Assembly (NCBI RefSeq): GCF_002261265.1
Contig: NZ_NEVK01000007.1
Span: 186,001-250,000 of the forward strand
Reading direction: 5' to 3'
Source: Bordetella genomosp. 7
GTDB taxonomy: Bacteria; Pseudomonadota; Gammaproteobacteria; Burkholderiales; Burkholderiaceae_B
DNA length: 64,000 bases
The notes beneath the pieces are model-generated. The model made no database searches. It saw only the letters and a program-made list of their open reading frames with translations, and had not been told where the DNA came from. Of this stretch, positions 36,938-44,700 are shown piece after piece; position 1 is the stretch's first letter; the number at the start of each line of letters is the position of its first letter. The position numbers were made by a program, and so were the translations under genes.

Positions 36938-37978
36938 TCACGCGCCAGGTCCGCCGCCGGCATCCCTGGGCAGCCAGGCCTCGAACTGCTCGAGGCCCTG
37001 CGGCGCCAGATTCTTCATAATGTCGTGAAAGCTCATCGAGATCAGCTGCTGCGCCCGCCGTATCAAATACGGAGCCGGGTGGCTGGGCTCATGCACCTCG
37101 AAATAAGCGCACACCTTGGCGAGCATGGCCGCCGCTTCTTCGCGTGTCTGGATCTGCGCGTCCTGCCAGCGCATCGCGGGCGCGGCCGCCTGTGCGGCAG
37201 GGGTCTCCGCGCTTTCGGCGATTGCGTCCCCGGTTATTTCTTCCGGCTGCGGCGCGGTGCCGGAATCATGCAGCACCTGCAGCACCATATCGAGCGTGCG
37301 CAGCGTCCCGGCGTAATCCGGCACCCATTCCTGGCCAAGGCGGCTGGCGACCTGCTGCTGTATGCGGCGCAACGACTGCGCGGCGGTGACAACCGCCTCG
37401 AGATCGGCGTCCTGCCGCAGCGAAGCCTGGCGCAGATGTTCTACCAGGCGGGCCCGCCCGCCGGGATAAAAATCGGGATCCGACCGGCTGCCGTCCAGCA
37501 CCGACTCGGCATCGCGCAACGACAACTGTCCGTGCACACCATTTACCAGACGGCTCGATCGCGCGCTGCGAGCGCATCCGGCCACGTCGCCCAGCGAAGC
37601 CAGCGCATTGATGCGCGGCATGGGATCGTCTTCGCCCACGCTGTCCAGCCGGGGATGCACCGACTCCCAATAGCGGTCGAGCGTGTCGGCCACCAGTGTC
37701 ACGCCGTCGGCGTAGCCGGGCAGCCCGCGCGTCTCGGTCCACGCCTGGGTCAGGTAGCCCATGATGCGCACATCGCGCGTGCGTTCCAGCAGGCCGCGCG
37801 CCAGCTTCTCGACCTCGCGCCAATCGGGAGGCTGGGCGGGAATGATGGTCGAGCCGAACTGCTGTTCGCTGCGCTCCACCGCAGCTTGCTGCAGTTGCAG
37901 AAACTCGGCGTCATATTCCAGGTCTTCACCACATGGCAGGCGAGGATCCAGAGCGGTCAGAATGTCGGCAAATTCCAT
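36938..37978 (-). CDS. tssA: Type VI secretion cap/priming protein TssA
   Basis: TssA primes tube and sheath assembly at the baseplate and in some classes caps the growing sheath. The 346-residue protein has the ImpA_N domain (about 10-120) with CGEDLEYDAEFLQLQ and VMGYLTQAW-type text (IMGYLTQAWTETRGLPG), then a short variable middle and a C-terminal helical domain (about 250-335; AAAMLAKVCAYFEVHEPSHPA, then IRRAQQLI). The ATG at 37978 gives MEFADILTALDP; the frame start 105 bases upstream is unsupported. It heads the first type VI unit behind an AT-rich upstream region. Confidence 0.93.
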   Translation of the reverse strand: MEFADILTALDPRLPCGEDLEYDAEFLQLQQAAVERSEQQFGSTIIPAQPPDWREVEKLARGLLERTRDVRIMGYLTQAWTETRGLPGYADGVTLVADTLDRYWESVHPRLDSVGEDDPMPRINALASLGDVAGCARSARSSRLVNGVHGQLSLRDAESVLDGSRSDPDFYPGGRARLVEHLRQASLRQDADLEAVVTAAQSLRRIQQQVASRLGQEWVPDYAGTLRTLDMVLQVLHDSGTAPQPEEITGDAIAESAETPAAQAAAPAMRWQDAQIQTREEAAAMLAKVCAYFEVHEPSHPAPYLIRRAQQLISMSFHDIMKNLAPQGLEQFEAWLPRDAGGGPGA

Positions 37979-38320
37979 GATCCCTGTCGCATAGGGATAA
38001 CCCCGATACGTTAAAACAGCCCATCTCCGGCTAACTGCCGCGGAAATCCGAATTCTAGGCAGAGCATGTGTTATTTCCTGCAATCATTAACAGCTACTGT
38101 TGTTTCTTACTTTTTAATAACAATTGACAACGAATTTGCACAACTCGCGTACAGGGAAAAACAAATATTGAAACAATAGGGCCGGCCTGCGTGCCCGCCT
38201 TCGCCCCGTCGCAATACGCCTGGGCGCGCCCGTATGCGCCCTTTTTTATCTATATAAGAGTCTGCGGGGGCCACGGTTACGACAACGTCGTTGCACCCTG
38301 CGCACGGGTGACGAACGTCG
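37979..38320. promoter_or_regulatory. AT-rich region upstream of tssA
   Basis: This 342-base gap has a markedly AT-rich core at about 38070-38180, unlike the surrounding GC-rich DNA, and probably carries the tssA promoter. On the minus strand it contains AACAGTAG (38094-38101), shared with the tssJ upstream region. On the plus strand it contains a consensus-like TTGACA at 38124-38129 without a good -10 box. Low-GC promoter regions of this kind are often silenced by H-NS-like proteins; that is inference. Confidence 0.45.
38222..38247 (+). terminator. Intrinsic-terminator-like hairpin with T run
   Basis: GGGCGC at 38222-38227 pairs with GCGCCC at 38236-38241 and is followed by six T residues. 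Read on the plus strand it is a textbook intrinsic terminator, yet no plus-strand gene precedes it. On the minus strand it sits about 75 bases beyond the DUF2269 stop and could be a weaker terminator there. See the finding on a possible small RNA. Confidence 0.5.
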
Positions 38321-38785
38321 CTACATCGGCTTGACGGTCATTAAATAGAAGATCGCCACGAAAGCCACAAAAGCCACCACGCCCAGCGCGAACCAGGCGC
38401 GGAAACAGCGCCAGTAGGCCGGGGGCAGCGGCTGCCTGGTGGCAGCCGCATGGCGCGCCAGGTTGCGCATGCGTATCTGCAGCCATACCACCGGCAGCCA
38501 GCACGCAATCGCCATGATGTACAAATGCACGGACATGCGCACCCAGCCGACGTCCCAGCCCATGCCCGAAATCCGCATGAGCCAATAGCCGGTCAGGGGC
38601 TGCGCGACGGCGGTCGTGGCGGTAAAGAGCCAGTCGGCCACCACGACGTAACCCGCCACCGACGCCACAGTGCGGGCATCCCGTCCGAGCGCCGCCGCCA
38701 GGAAATAAAACGCGCTGCCGATACCCGTGCCGAACAGCACGGTCGAAGACAATACGTGTAGCCACTTCGCTATCGCGTATTCCAT
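38321..38785 (-). CDS. DUF2269 family integral membrane protein
   Basis: The 154-residue protein has four hydrophobic segments (about 7-32, 45-68, 84-104 and 130-150) and begins MEYAIAKWLHVLSSTVLFGTG, the usual DUF2269 opening. The WLH and the G near the first helix end resemble quinol/haem-binding small membrane proteins, but the function is unknown. Its start overlaps the stop of the upstream SDR gene by 16 bases, so both are co-transcribed. Confidence 0.85.
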   Translation of the reverse strand: MEYAIAKWLHVLSSTVLFGTGIGSAFYFLAAALGRDARTVASVAGYVVVADWLFTATTAVAQPLTGYWLMRISGMGWDVGWVRMSVHLYIMAIACWLPVVWLQIRMRNLARHAAATRQPLPPAYWRCFRAWFALGVVAFVAFVAIFYLMTVKPM

Positions 38786-40056
38786 GGCCGCTCCAGTTCA
38801 TGTAATAGCCACAGCAAAGCCAACAGTGGCAGATTCTTCAAAATCGGGCCGTACGGGTGCAGCCAGAATTCCGGCAACCGCAACGTGATGATCGCCGTGT
38901 AAACAAGTATCAGCGATGCCTGCGCGGCCCACACCCAGCGCAGCCGCCGCGACATCAATACCAACCCGCCCAACGCGATATCCAGCCAGGACGCCATCTG
39001 CAGCGCCAGCGGTTGAATGGCTTGGGGAACCCCGGCCCGTTCCAGTAGCGCATAGCTGTCTTGCACCGGATACACCCCCAGCGACAGGATGCCCGTCACG
39101 ATCCACAACATGGCCAGGCTTAGCCGGGCCACCGGCAGCCACCACCCCAGCTGCGCCTGCGTGCGCAGCGCCGGCGCGCAGGCCGGCTCGATAAACCGGC
39201 TGACGTCGCGCGGCAGGCGCCCCAGCAGGCTGCGCAGTGGCGCTACGTCGGCGCTGTTCCCCCTGCGAAGCATCTGCAATGCGGCAGTGTCCAGCAAAGC
39301 GCCCGGCAGCAGGTTACCGATGCGGGCCAGCAGAGCAATGGCCTGCGCCGGTACCGGCACAAAGCGGGCGCGCGGCAAGCCCATGCCCCGACGCAAGCCC
39401 GACATGAATTCCCGCCAAGACAGGGCCCGGGGGCCGACCAACGCGATGCGGCGTGCCGGCAGCCGCGCGATGCCGACAAGGGCAACGATGGCTGCTGTGA
39501 CGTCTTCTATATGTATAGGCTGCAGGCGCGCCTGGCCCAGATCGAGCGCCGGCACCCACGGCATGCTGGCCAGCGTGCCGAATAACGCCGCGCTGGTGCC
39601 GCCCGGCCCGTAAACCAGTGAAGGCTGCACCACGACTGCATCCAGCTTCAGCGACAGCAGGTAATCGTCGGCGGCCCGTTTGCTCAAGTGGTAGGCGCTG
39701 CCGGCCTGCGCATCCGCCCCCAATGCCGAAACCTGGATCACGCGCCGCACGCCCGATTGGACGCACGCTTCGAACACCGCGCGAGGCGCGATGTCGTGCA
39801 ACTGCGTAAACCGCTGCCCTCGCGACTCGCGGAAAATACCGACGGTGTTGATAACCACATCGATGCCCCGCAACACCGGCACGACCTCCTGCGCATGACG
39901 CACCTGGTTGAAATCCAGCGCCCGGTGTTCGATATCGCTTGTGCCTTCGCCGGGCGCGCCGCGCGCCCCTGCCACCACGACATGCCCGGCGCGCCGCAGC
40001 GCCTCTGCCACGTGGCGTCCGAGAAACCCGCGGGCGCCCAGCACCAGTATCTTCAT
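38770..40056 (-). CDS. NAD(P)-binding SDR/epimerase-like protein fused to a DoxX-like membrane domain
   Basis: The 428-residue protein has a Rossmann fold (GARGFLGRHVAEAL at the N terminus; the YHLSKRAAD stretch holds the SDR Tyr-x-x-x-Lys pair near 125) and a substrate domain similar to atypical SDRs of the NDUFA9 type. From about residue 300 it becomes membrane-embedded with four hydrophobic helices (RLSLAMLWIVTGILSLGVY and so on), a DoxX-like module. Fusion of the two modules is known in Proteobacteria, but the substrate is not known. It is coupled by overlap to the DUF2269 gene. Confidence 0.82.
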   Translation of the reverse strand: MKILVLGARGFLGRHVAEALRRAGHVVVAGARGAPGEGTSDIEHRALDFNQVRHAQEVVPVLRGIDVVINTVGIFRESRGQRFTQLHDIAPRAVFEACVQSGVRRVIQVSALGADAQAGSAYHLSKRAADDYLLSLKLDAVVVQPSLVYGPGGTSAALFGTLASMPWVPALDLGQARLQPIHIEDVTAAIVALVGIARLPARRIALVGPRALSWREFMSGLRRGMGLPRARFVPVPAQAIALLARIGNLLPGALLDTAALQMLRRGNSADVAPLRSLLGRLPRDVSRFIEPACAPALRTQAQLGWWLPVARLSLAMLWIVTGILSLGVYPVQDSYALLERAGVPQAIQPLALQMASWLDIALGGLVLMSRRLRWVWAAQASLILVYTAIITLRLPEFWLHPYGPILKNLPLLALLWLLHELERPWNTR

Positions 40057-40151
40057 GGCCTGCGCTCCCGAAGCAATCGCGCACCATCCGTTACAGCGCG
40101 GCTATGCCGCGACATGCAAGCTGAAGGCTGTATCCACCACCGGGAGCACGC

Positions 40152-40610
40152 ATGGGCCGCCTTTCGTACAGCATCCGACAAGCCATGGCTTCGGGCAGCG
40201 TCGCCAGCATCGTCTCTACGGCTGTGCTGGCCGGCTGCGGCACACGCGACTGCCGCAGCGCCTATGCGCCTGTCAACGCGGTCAGCCACTGGCTGTGGCG
40301 CGACACAGCTGTGTACCAGCAACGCGCCACCCTGCGCTACACCCTGGCCGGTTATGTCATCCATCATGCCATGTCTATCTTGTGGGCGGTCGCATACGAG
40401 GCCTGGCTGGGCAAGCGGCCGCGGCCGGCATGGCAAGCCTGCACCGCTGGGCTCGGCGTCGCCGGCGCGGCCTGCCTGGTCGATTTAAAGGCCACGCCAC
40501 AAAGGCTGACGCCCGGCTTCGAAAGGCGACTGTCCGGGCCGTCGCTGGCAGGCGTATACGTCGCCTTCGGCATCGGGCTGGCGCTCATGCGCATCGTCCG
40601 CCGCCACTAG
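40152..40610 (+). CDS. Hypothetical multi-pass membrane protein
   Basis: The 152-residue product has about four hydrophobic stretches (12-30, 60-88, 95-115, 130-148). The ATG at 40152 has GGGAG six bases ahead. I do not recognise a family; the sequence YVIHHAMSILWAVAYE has a His pair inside a helix. It is divergent from the SDR gene and its stop overlaps the stop of the BON gene on the other strand. Confidence 0.65.
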   Translation: MGRLSYSIRQAMASGSVASIVSTAVLAGCGTRDCRSAYAPVNAVSHWLWRDTAVYQQRATLRYTLAGYVIHHAMSILWAVAYEAWLGKRPRPAWQACTAGLGVAGAACLVDLKATPQRLTPGFERRLSGPSLAGVYVAFGIGLALMRIVRRH

Positions 40611-41164
40611 CCGCTCTCTCCGGTGTGCGCATCGCGGGGCGCGATACGTATCCGGTTGTCCACCTCGGTCACGCCGCGCGTCTCGCTCGCGGCATCCTCT
40701 ACAGCATGCTTGATCCAACGTGACGGCACCGTGCCGCTGAGCGACACCTTGCCGCCCTCCACCGCCACTGATACATCGCCCACCTCGAGCCCGCTGCGGC
40801 TCAGGCGTTCGCACAGATCATCCTGGATGTATTCGTCGGAACGCACATAGCCCTTGGGGTAAACCGGGCGACGCGGCTGCGTCTGGTAGGGAAAGGTCAG
40901 CCCCGAGCGGCCGGGAAAATGGCCCTGGCCCACGCCCTGGCCCTGCCACTGCGGGTCGTCCTTCCAGCTGTCGGGCTGTGAATAGATGTCGCGCGTCGCA
41001 TCACGCGCATGTTCACCGGCCACGGGGTCATCGTAGCGGCGGTTGTATGGGTCGCGCTCGTCGGTATAGGTGTTGCCTCCGGCGGGATATCCGGAATTGG
41101 AACTGCGGTCATGATTGCGCCGCTTGGGTTCGGCGTCCGGCAAGTCGTTCAGGCGATAGCGCAT
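40607..41164 (-). CDS. BON-domain protein
   Basis: The 185-residue product has a long hydrophilic N-terminal part with many Arg, Asp, Tyr and Gly residues (about 1-110) and one BON domain (about 112-175) with IQDDLCERLSRSGLEVGDVSV and GGKVSLSGTVPSRW. BON domains bind phospholipid or are found in osmotic-stress proteins. No signal peptide is visible, so it is likely cytoplasmic. The ATG at 41164 (MRYRLNDLPD) was chosen; upstream sequence in frame lacks conservation-like composition and runs into the next gene's leader. Confidence 0.8.
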   Translation of the reverse strand: MRYRLNDLPDAEPKRRNHDRSSNSGYPAGGNTYTDERDPYNRRYDDPVAGEHARDATRDIYSQPDSWKDDPQWQGQGVGQGHFPGRSGLTFPYQTQPRRPVYPKGYVRSDEYIQDDLCERLSRSGLEVGDVSVAVEGGKVSLSGTVPSRWIKHAVEDAASETRGVTEVDNRIRIAPRDAHTGESG

Positions 41165-41282
41165 CGCGGGCCTCCATCGCAATAAGAAAGAGACACGCCG
41201 ACCTGCAAGCTGCGTGCCCGCCGCCGCGCAGGCATGCGGCTTGCGGCGCCTCACTGCTCTATGTCCCTGTCGGAGACCCGCC

Positions 41283-41471
41283 ATGCCTGCCAAATCCCAA
41301 GCACAGCAAAAAGCCGCCGGCGCCGCGCTTGCCGCCAAGCGAGGCGAACAGAAAAAAAGCGACCTGAAAGGCGCTTCCAAGTCCATGTATGAATCCATGG
41401 ACAAAAAGGAACTGGAAAAAATGGCGTCCACGCCCCGCCACGGCAAGCCGCAACACAAGCGCGACTCGTAG
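41283..41471 (+). CDS. DUF3008 family small basic protein
   Basis: The 62-residue product MPAKSQAQQKAAGAALAAKR continues in a Lys/Glu-rich helix and contains LKGASKSMYESMDKKELEKMAS, the hallmark of the DUF3008 (YciG-neighbour) family. The last residues, RHGKPQHKRDS, are basic. It is probably a small cytoplasmic stress-related protein; no biochemical role is known. The ATG at 41283 follows a GGAGA stretch. Confidence 0.85.
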   Translation: MPAKSQAQQKAAGAALAAKRGEQKKSDLKGASKSMYESMDKKELEKMASTPRHGKPQHKRDS

Positions 41472-41536
41472 GGCCGCCGGCGCCGCAGCGCGCTGTGATA
41501 CGGTAGTTGGTCTTTCACTGCCAACGAGGCCGCATT

Positions 41537-41938
41537 ATGTCCCGTATCAAGCGCCTGCCCGCCGCCGCCGACTTGCCATTGTCCCGCGCCGTACTGGCCG
41601 GAGGCTTCTGCTTTCTGTCCGGCCAGATCCCCCTGGACGCCAACGGAAATGTCGTGCGCGGCGACATCGCCGCCCAGACCGAAGCGGTGCTGGACCGCAT
41701 CAGCGAAACCCTGGCCAAGGCAGGATGCCGGATGAGCGACGTGGTGCGCGCCACGGTATGGCTTTCCGACCTGGGCCTGTTCGGCGAATTCAACAAAGTG
41801 TATGCGGCGCGCTTCGGCCCCGCACTGCCGGCACGGTCCACTGTGCAGGCACGGCTTTCGCGCGACGTCGACATCGAAATCGAAGTGCAGGCGCTGCTGC
41901 CCGAGCGCCGCATTCCCGGCCCGGGCTCAGAAGCCTGA
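41537..41938 (+). CDS. RidA family (YjgF/YER057c/UK114) protein
   Basis: The 133-residue protein has the family core GGFCFLSGQIPLDANGNVV, then TEAVLDRISETLAKAGCRMSD and VVRATVWLSDLGLFGEFNKVY, and ends with RSTVQARLSRDVDIEIEVQA. RidA proteins hydrolyse reactive enamine/imine intermediates; the Arg of the RSTV motif (about 105) binds the substrate carboxylate and is present. The ATG at 41537 fits the family start. It sits alone on the plus strand, convergent with the ketosynthase gene. Confidence 0.9.
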   Translation: MSRIKRLPAAADLPLSRAVLAGGFCFLSGQIPLDANGNVVRGDIAAQTEAVLDRISETLAKAGCRMSDVVRATVWLSDLGLFGEFNKVYAARFGPALPARSTVQARLSRDVDIEIEVQALLPERRIPGPGSEA

Positions 41939-42002
41939 ACCGGGCACGGGCCACGCGCGCGGCGCCACAAGGCGTCGCGCAGCGTTCCGATGCAAGGCCG
42001 GA

Positions 42003-43220
42003 CTACCCGGCCTTGCGAAACGCCAGCACGGCGTTATTGCCGCCCATGCCGAAAGAATTACTCAGTGCCACGCGCAACGCGGGCAGCCGCCGCGCGCCTT
42101 CGGCCACATAGTCCAGATCGCATTGCGGGTCCCCGCTGGCGTAGAAAAGCGTAGGCGGCACGACGCCGTTGTGCACGGCCATGGCCGTGACCGCCGCCTC
42201 GATGGCGCCCGCCGCGCCTATGGTGTGACCCACGGCGCCCTTGATACTGCTTACCGCCAGGCGCCGGGCGTGGTCGCCGAACACCTGCTTGATGGCGGCC
42301 GTTTCGATCCGGTCGCCGGCCAACGTCCCGGTGGCGTGGGCACTGATGTACTGCACCTCGGCGGCATCCAGCCCGGCGTCGACCAGGCAGCGCAACATCG
42401 CCAGCGCCTGGCCCCTGGGGTCCGGGCGCACAGGGTGCGTTCCGTCGTTGCTCACACCGTAGCCGCATAGCTCGGCGATCACAGGCGCGCCCCGGGCACG
42501 GGCGTGGGCCTCGGATTCCAGCACCAGCATCGCCGCGCCTTCGGCCAGCGCAAAACCAGTACGCCTGTGGCTGAACGGCCGGCAATAGCCTTGCTGGCCC
42601 TTGTCGGGCTCGGCGCACAACACATGCAACTGCCCCCACGCCGCCATCAGCATCGGCGAGAACATCGATTCGGCTCCGCCAGCTATCGCAACATCGAGAT
42701 ATCCGTCGCGTATGCGGCGGTAGGCCTCGCCGATGGCGACCGCGCCTGCCGAACATGCCGTGGCATACGTCTGCGCCTCGGCGGTGGACTGCAGTTGCTG
42801 CGCGATCTGCGCGGCCAGGGCCTGCGGCATCACCGCCGGCACCACCAGCACCGGCCGTTTCGGCACGATCTGGTGGTACGCCTCTACGGCTTCGCACAGC
42901 GTCGTGACGCCACCGATGCCGGTGCCGGCGAATACCCCGCACTCGGACTGCGGGCCCGCATCCAGCCCGGCGGCAGCCAGCGCCTGCATGGCGGCGTAAC
43001 GGCCCATCAGAGTGACACGGTCCAGCATCCGCGCCTGGCCGGGATGCAGCCCGACATCCAGATCCTGTTCCACATAGCCCACGCTCCTGGCGATACGCGG
43101 GTCCGGATGCCTGCGGATGCCGCACGCCGCCGCATTCAGCGCATCAAAAGACGCCTGGGCGGAACTGCCCACGGGCGACACCATGCCAGCCCCGGTCACG
43201 ACCACTCGCCGGCGCGTCAT
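42003..43220 (-). CDS. Beta-ketoacyl-ACP synthase (FabF-like) at the end of the fimbrial operon
   Basis: The 405-residue enzyme has an intact KS active site: Cys156 in TACSAGA, His295 in SAHATGTLAGD, Lys327 in SSIKGAVGH and His332. It therefore probably condenses acyl and malonyl groups on an ACP. The glycine-rich C terminus SNSFGMGGNNAVLAF is standard. Its start overlaps the stop of the adjacent acyl carrier protein gene by four bases, so the two work as a pair. The substrate is unknown; other members serve fatty acid or polyketide-like pathways. Its place behind fimbrial genes is unusual. Confidence 0.92.
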   Translation of the reverse strand: MTRRRVVVTGAGMVSPVGSSAQASFDALNAAACGIRRHPDPRIARSVGYVEQDLDVGLHPGQARMLDRVTLMGRYAAMQALAAAGLDAGPQSECGVFAGTGIGGVTTLCEAVEAYHQIVPKRPVLVVPAVMPQALAAQIAQQLQSTAEAQTYATACSAGAVAIGEAYRRIRDGYLDVAIAGGAESMFSPMLMAAWGQLHVLCAEPDKGQQGYCRPFSHRRTGFALAEGAAMLVLESEAHARARGAPVIAELCGYGVSNDGTHPVRPDPRGQALAMLRCLVDAGLDAAEVQYISAHATGTLAGDRIETAAIKQVFGDHARRLAVSSIKGAVGHTIGAAGAIEAAVTAMAVHNGVVPPTLFYASGDPQCDLDYVAEGARRLPALRVALSNSFGMGGNNAVLAFRKAG

Positions 43221-43543
43221 GGCGACACCTGCGTCGTATTGGCGGGCCGGCGTGCGTGCACCTGGCGCATATACGCCGCCAGGTCGTCCAGGTTGCGTGG
43301 AAACACGCTGGTGAATTCCTGTGCGCCGACATGGTGTTCCGCGGGCAGCATTTCATCGGTCGACAGGCCGAACTCCGTCTCGATCTCCAGCAGTATTTCC
43401 AGGATGGCCAGTGAATCGAACTGCTCGATCACACTGGCGAAGGCGTGGTTATCCAGCAAGGGGGCGGGTTCACAGCGGCAGGTGCGCGCAATGATGGCAG
43501 CGAGCTTCTCGCGCAGCACCGGGGTATCAGGCAGGGTGGCCAT
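43217..43543 (-). CDS. Acyl carrier protein, dedicated
   Basis: The 108-residue protein has the phosphopantetheine attachment site QFDSLAILEI with Ser44, followed by the acidic second helix (EIETEFGLSTDEMLPAE). It is longer than AcpP and has a Cys-rich start (ARTCRCEP), so it is a specialised carrier, probably for the ketosynthase that overlaps it. The ATG at 43543 lies 11 bases after the stop of the fimbrial adhesin, which suggests one transcript. Confidence 0.88.
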   Translation of the reverse strand: MATLPDTPVLREKLAAIIARTCRCEPAPLLDNHAFASVIEQFDSLAILEILLEIETEFGLSTDEMLPAEHHVGAQEFTSVFPRNLDDLAAYMRQVHARRPANTTQVSP

Positions 43544-43554
43544 AGAAGTGGTAA

Positions 43555-44700
43555 TCAAGGGTAGGTGAACTTCAGCGTGGCGCTGGCCCGTACTTTTCCG
43601 GCGCGCACGGGCGCGGCTACTTGCACATAGCTGGCTCCCACAAGGTATCGCCAGCGGCGGGACGGCGCGCCCTCCATCGGCGCCCCCAGCCCCGGCTCGG
43701 CCACGCCGAAAGCCGGCAGGCGATAGGCGTCGGCGGCCGGGTCGTAGACCCACACTTGAACACCCACGCCATCGGCGGCGGACGCGCCGCTTTCCTGGTT
43801 GGCCAGCGTGGCTGGATAGCCCGCCACCGTGCTATTGGGAATGATCGTCACCGTGGGCGACGCCTCGCTCGGCGAGCTGCACGCGACCTCTATCGACGTG
43901 CTGGTAATGTCCCGGCCCGGCGATGCGGACAACAAGTGCACCGGCACGGCCGGCAGCCTGACCGTCAGCGCGGCCGGATTCTGCACGTCGCAAGTAGGCG
44001 GCGTAACGGCAACCGGTGTGGCCAGCTGCACGCGGTACAGTTGCGGCACAGCCACATTGCCCACATTGCTTACCGCGGCCTGCCCGTAGACGTTGGACGG
44101 TGACAGCTGCCCCGGCAAGATCGGCTCGCCCGTCGCCACGAATTCGATCCGCGCCTTCAGGCCCGTGCCCATGCCGGCCGAGCCATTGAACGGAAATACC
44201 AAAGCGCCGGACTTGTACGTGTTGTTGGCGGAATACGGCGCCACCTCGTTCTGCGAAGCGTCGATGTAATAGTAGTAAACCCGGTACCCAATGCCTTGCA
44301 CGCCCGATGCATACACGTCGGGATGCCCGGCCACCAGGGCCGTGCCGCCGCGAAATGTCTCGACGGCGCCCGCGTTGCAGGCGTACAGCGGCGCCGCCCG
44401 CCCCTGGGCCGAGCCCGATCCCAGCTCCGGCAAGGGCATTTCCGCCACGAACAGCGTCTCGCCAGCCACGGGGGACGCCGGCAGGGGAAAGCTGGCGCGG
44501 CCCGGCGGCACCCGGATCTGAAAAAGCGACGCGTCGTAGGCCGCGTAATAGTTGTTTTTGCTCGTGGTTCCGCCGCGATTGACCGAACAGGCCTGCGCGG
44601 TCGCCGCGCCGCCGGCCAACGCCAGGACCAGCGCCAGGGCGTGTGCCGCTTTCGCGCCGGGGCGCCGGCAGAAGGGCCGCGCGCACATCACGACAGGCAT
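43555..44700 (-). CDS. Fimbrial tip adhesin
   Basis: The 381-residue protein has a signal peptide (hydrophobic core HALALVLALAGGAATA, cut before QACS) and a two-domain layout. The N-terminal receptor-like domain (about 40-230) has the YYYYIDASQN segment, and the C-terminal pilin-like domain (about 240-381) ends in the donor-strand pattern SATLKFTYP. This is the layout of FimD-type Bordetella adhesins. The ATG at 44700 overlaps the usher gene end by 13 bases. The acyl carrier gene follows 11 bases later. Confidence 0.8.
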   Translation of the reverse strand: MPVVMCARPFCRRPGAKAAHALALVLALAGGAATAQACSVNRGGTTSKNNYYAAYDASLFQIRVPPGRASFPLPASPVAGETLFVAEMPLPELGSGSAQGRAAPLYACNAGAVETFRGGTALVAGHPDVYASGVQGIGYRVYYYYIDASQNEVAPYSANNTYKSGALVFPFNGSAGMGTGLKARIEFVATGEPILPGQLSPSNVYGQAAVSNVGNVAVPQLYRVQLATPVAVTPPTCDVQNPAALTVRLPAVPVHLLSASPGRDITSTSIEVACSSPSEASPTVTIIPNSTVAGYPATLANQESGASAADGVGVQVWVYDPAADAYRLPAFGVAEPGLGAPMEGAPSRRWRYLVGASYVQVAAPVRAGKVRASATLKFTYP

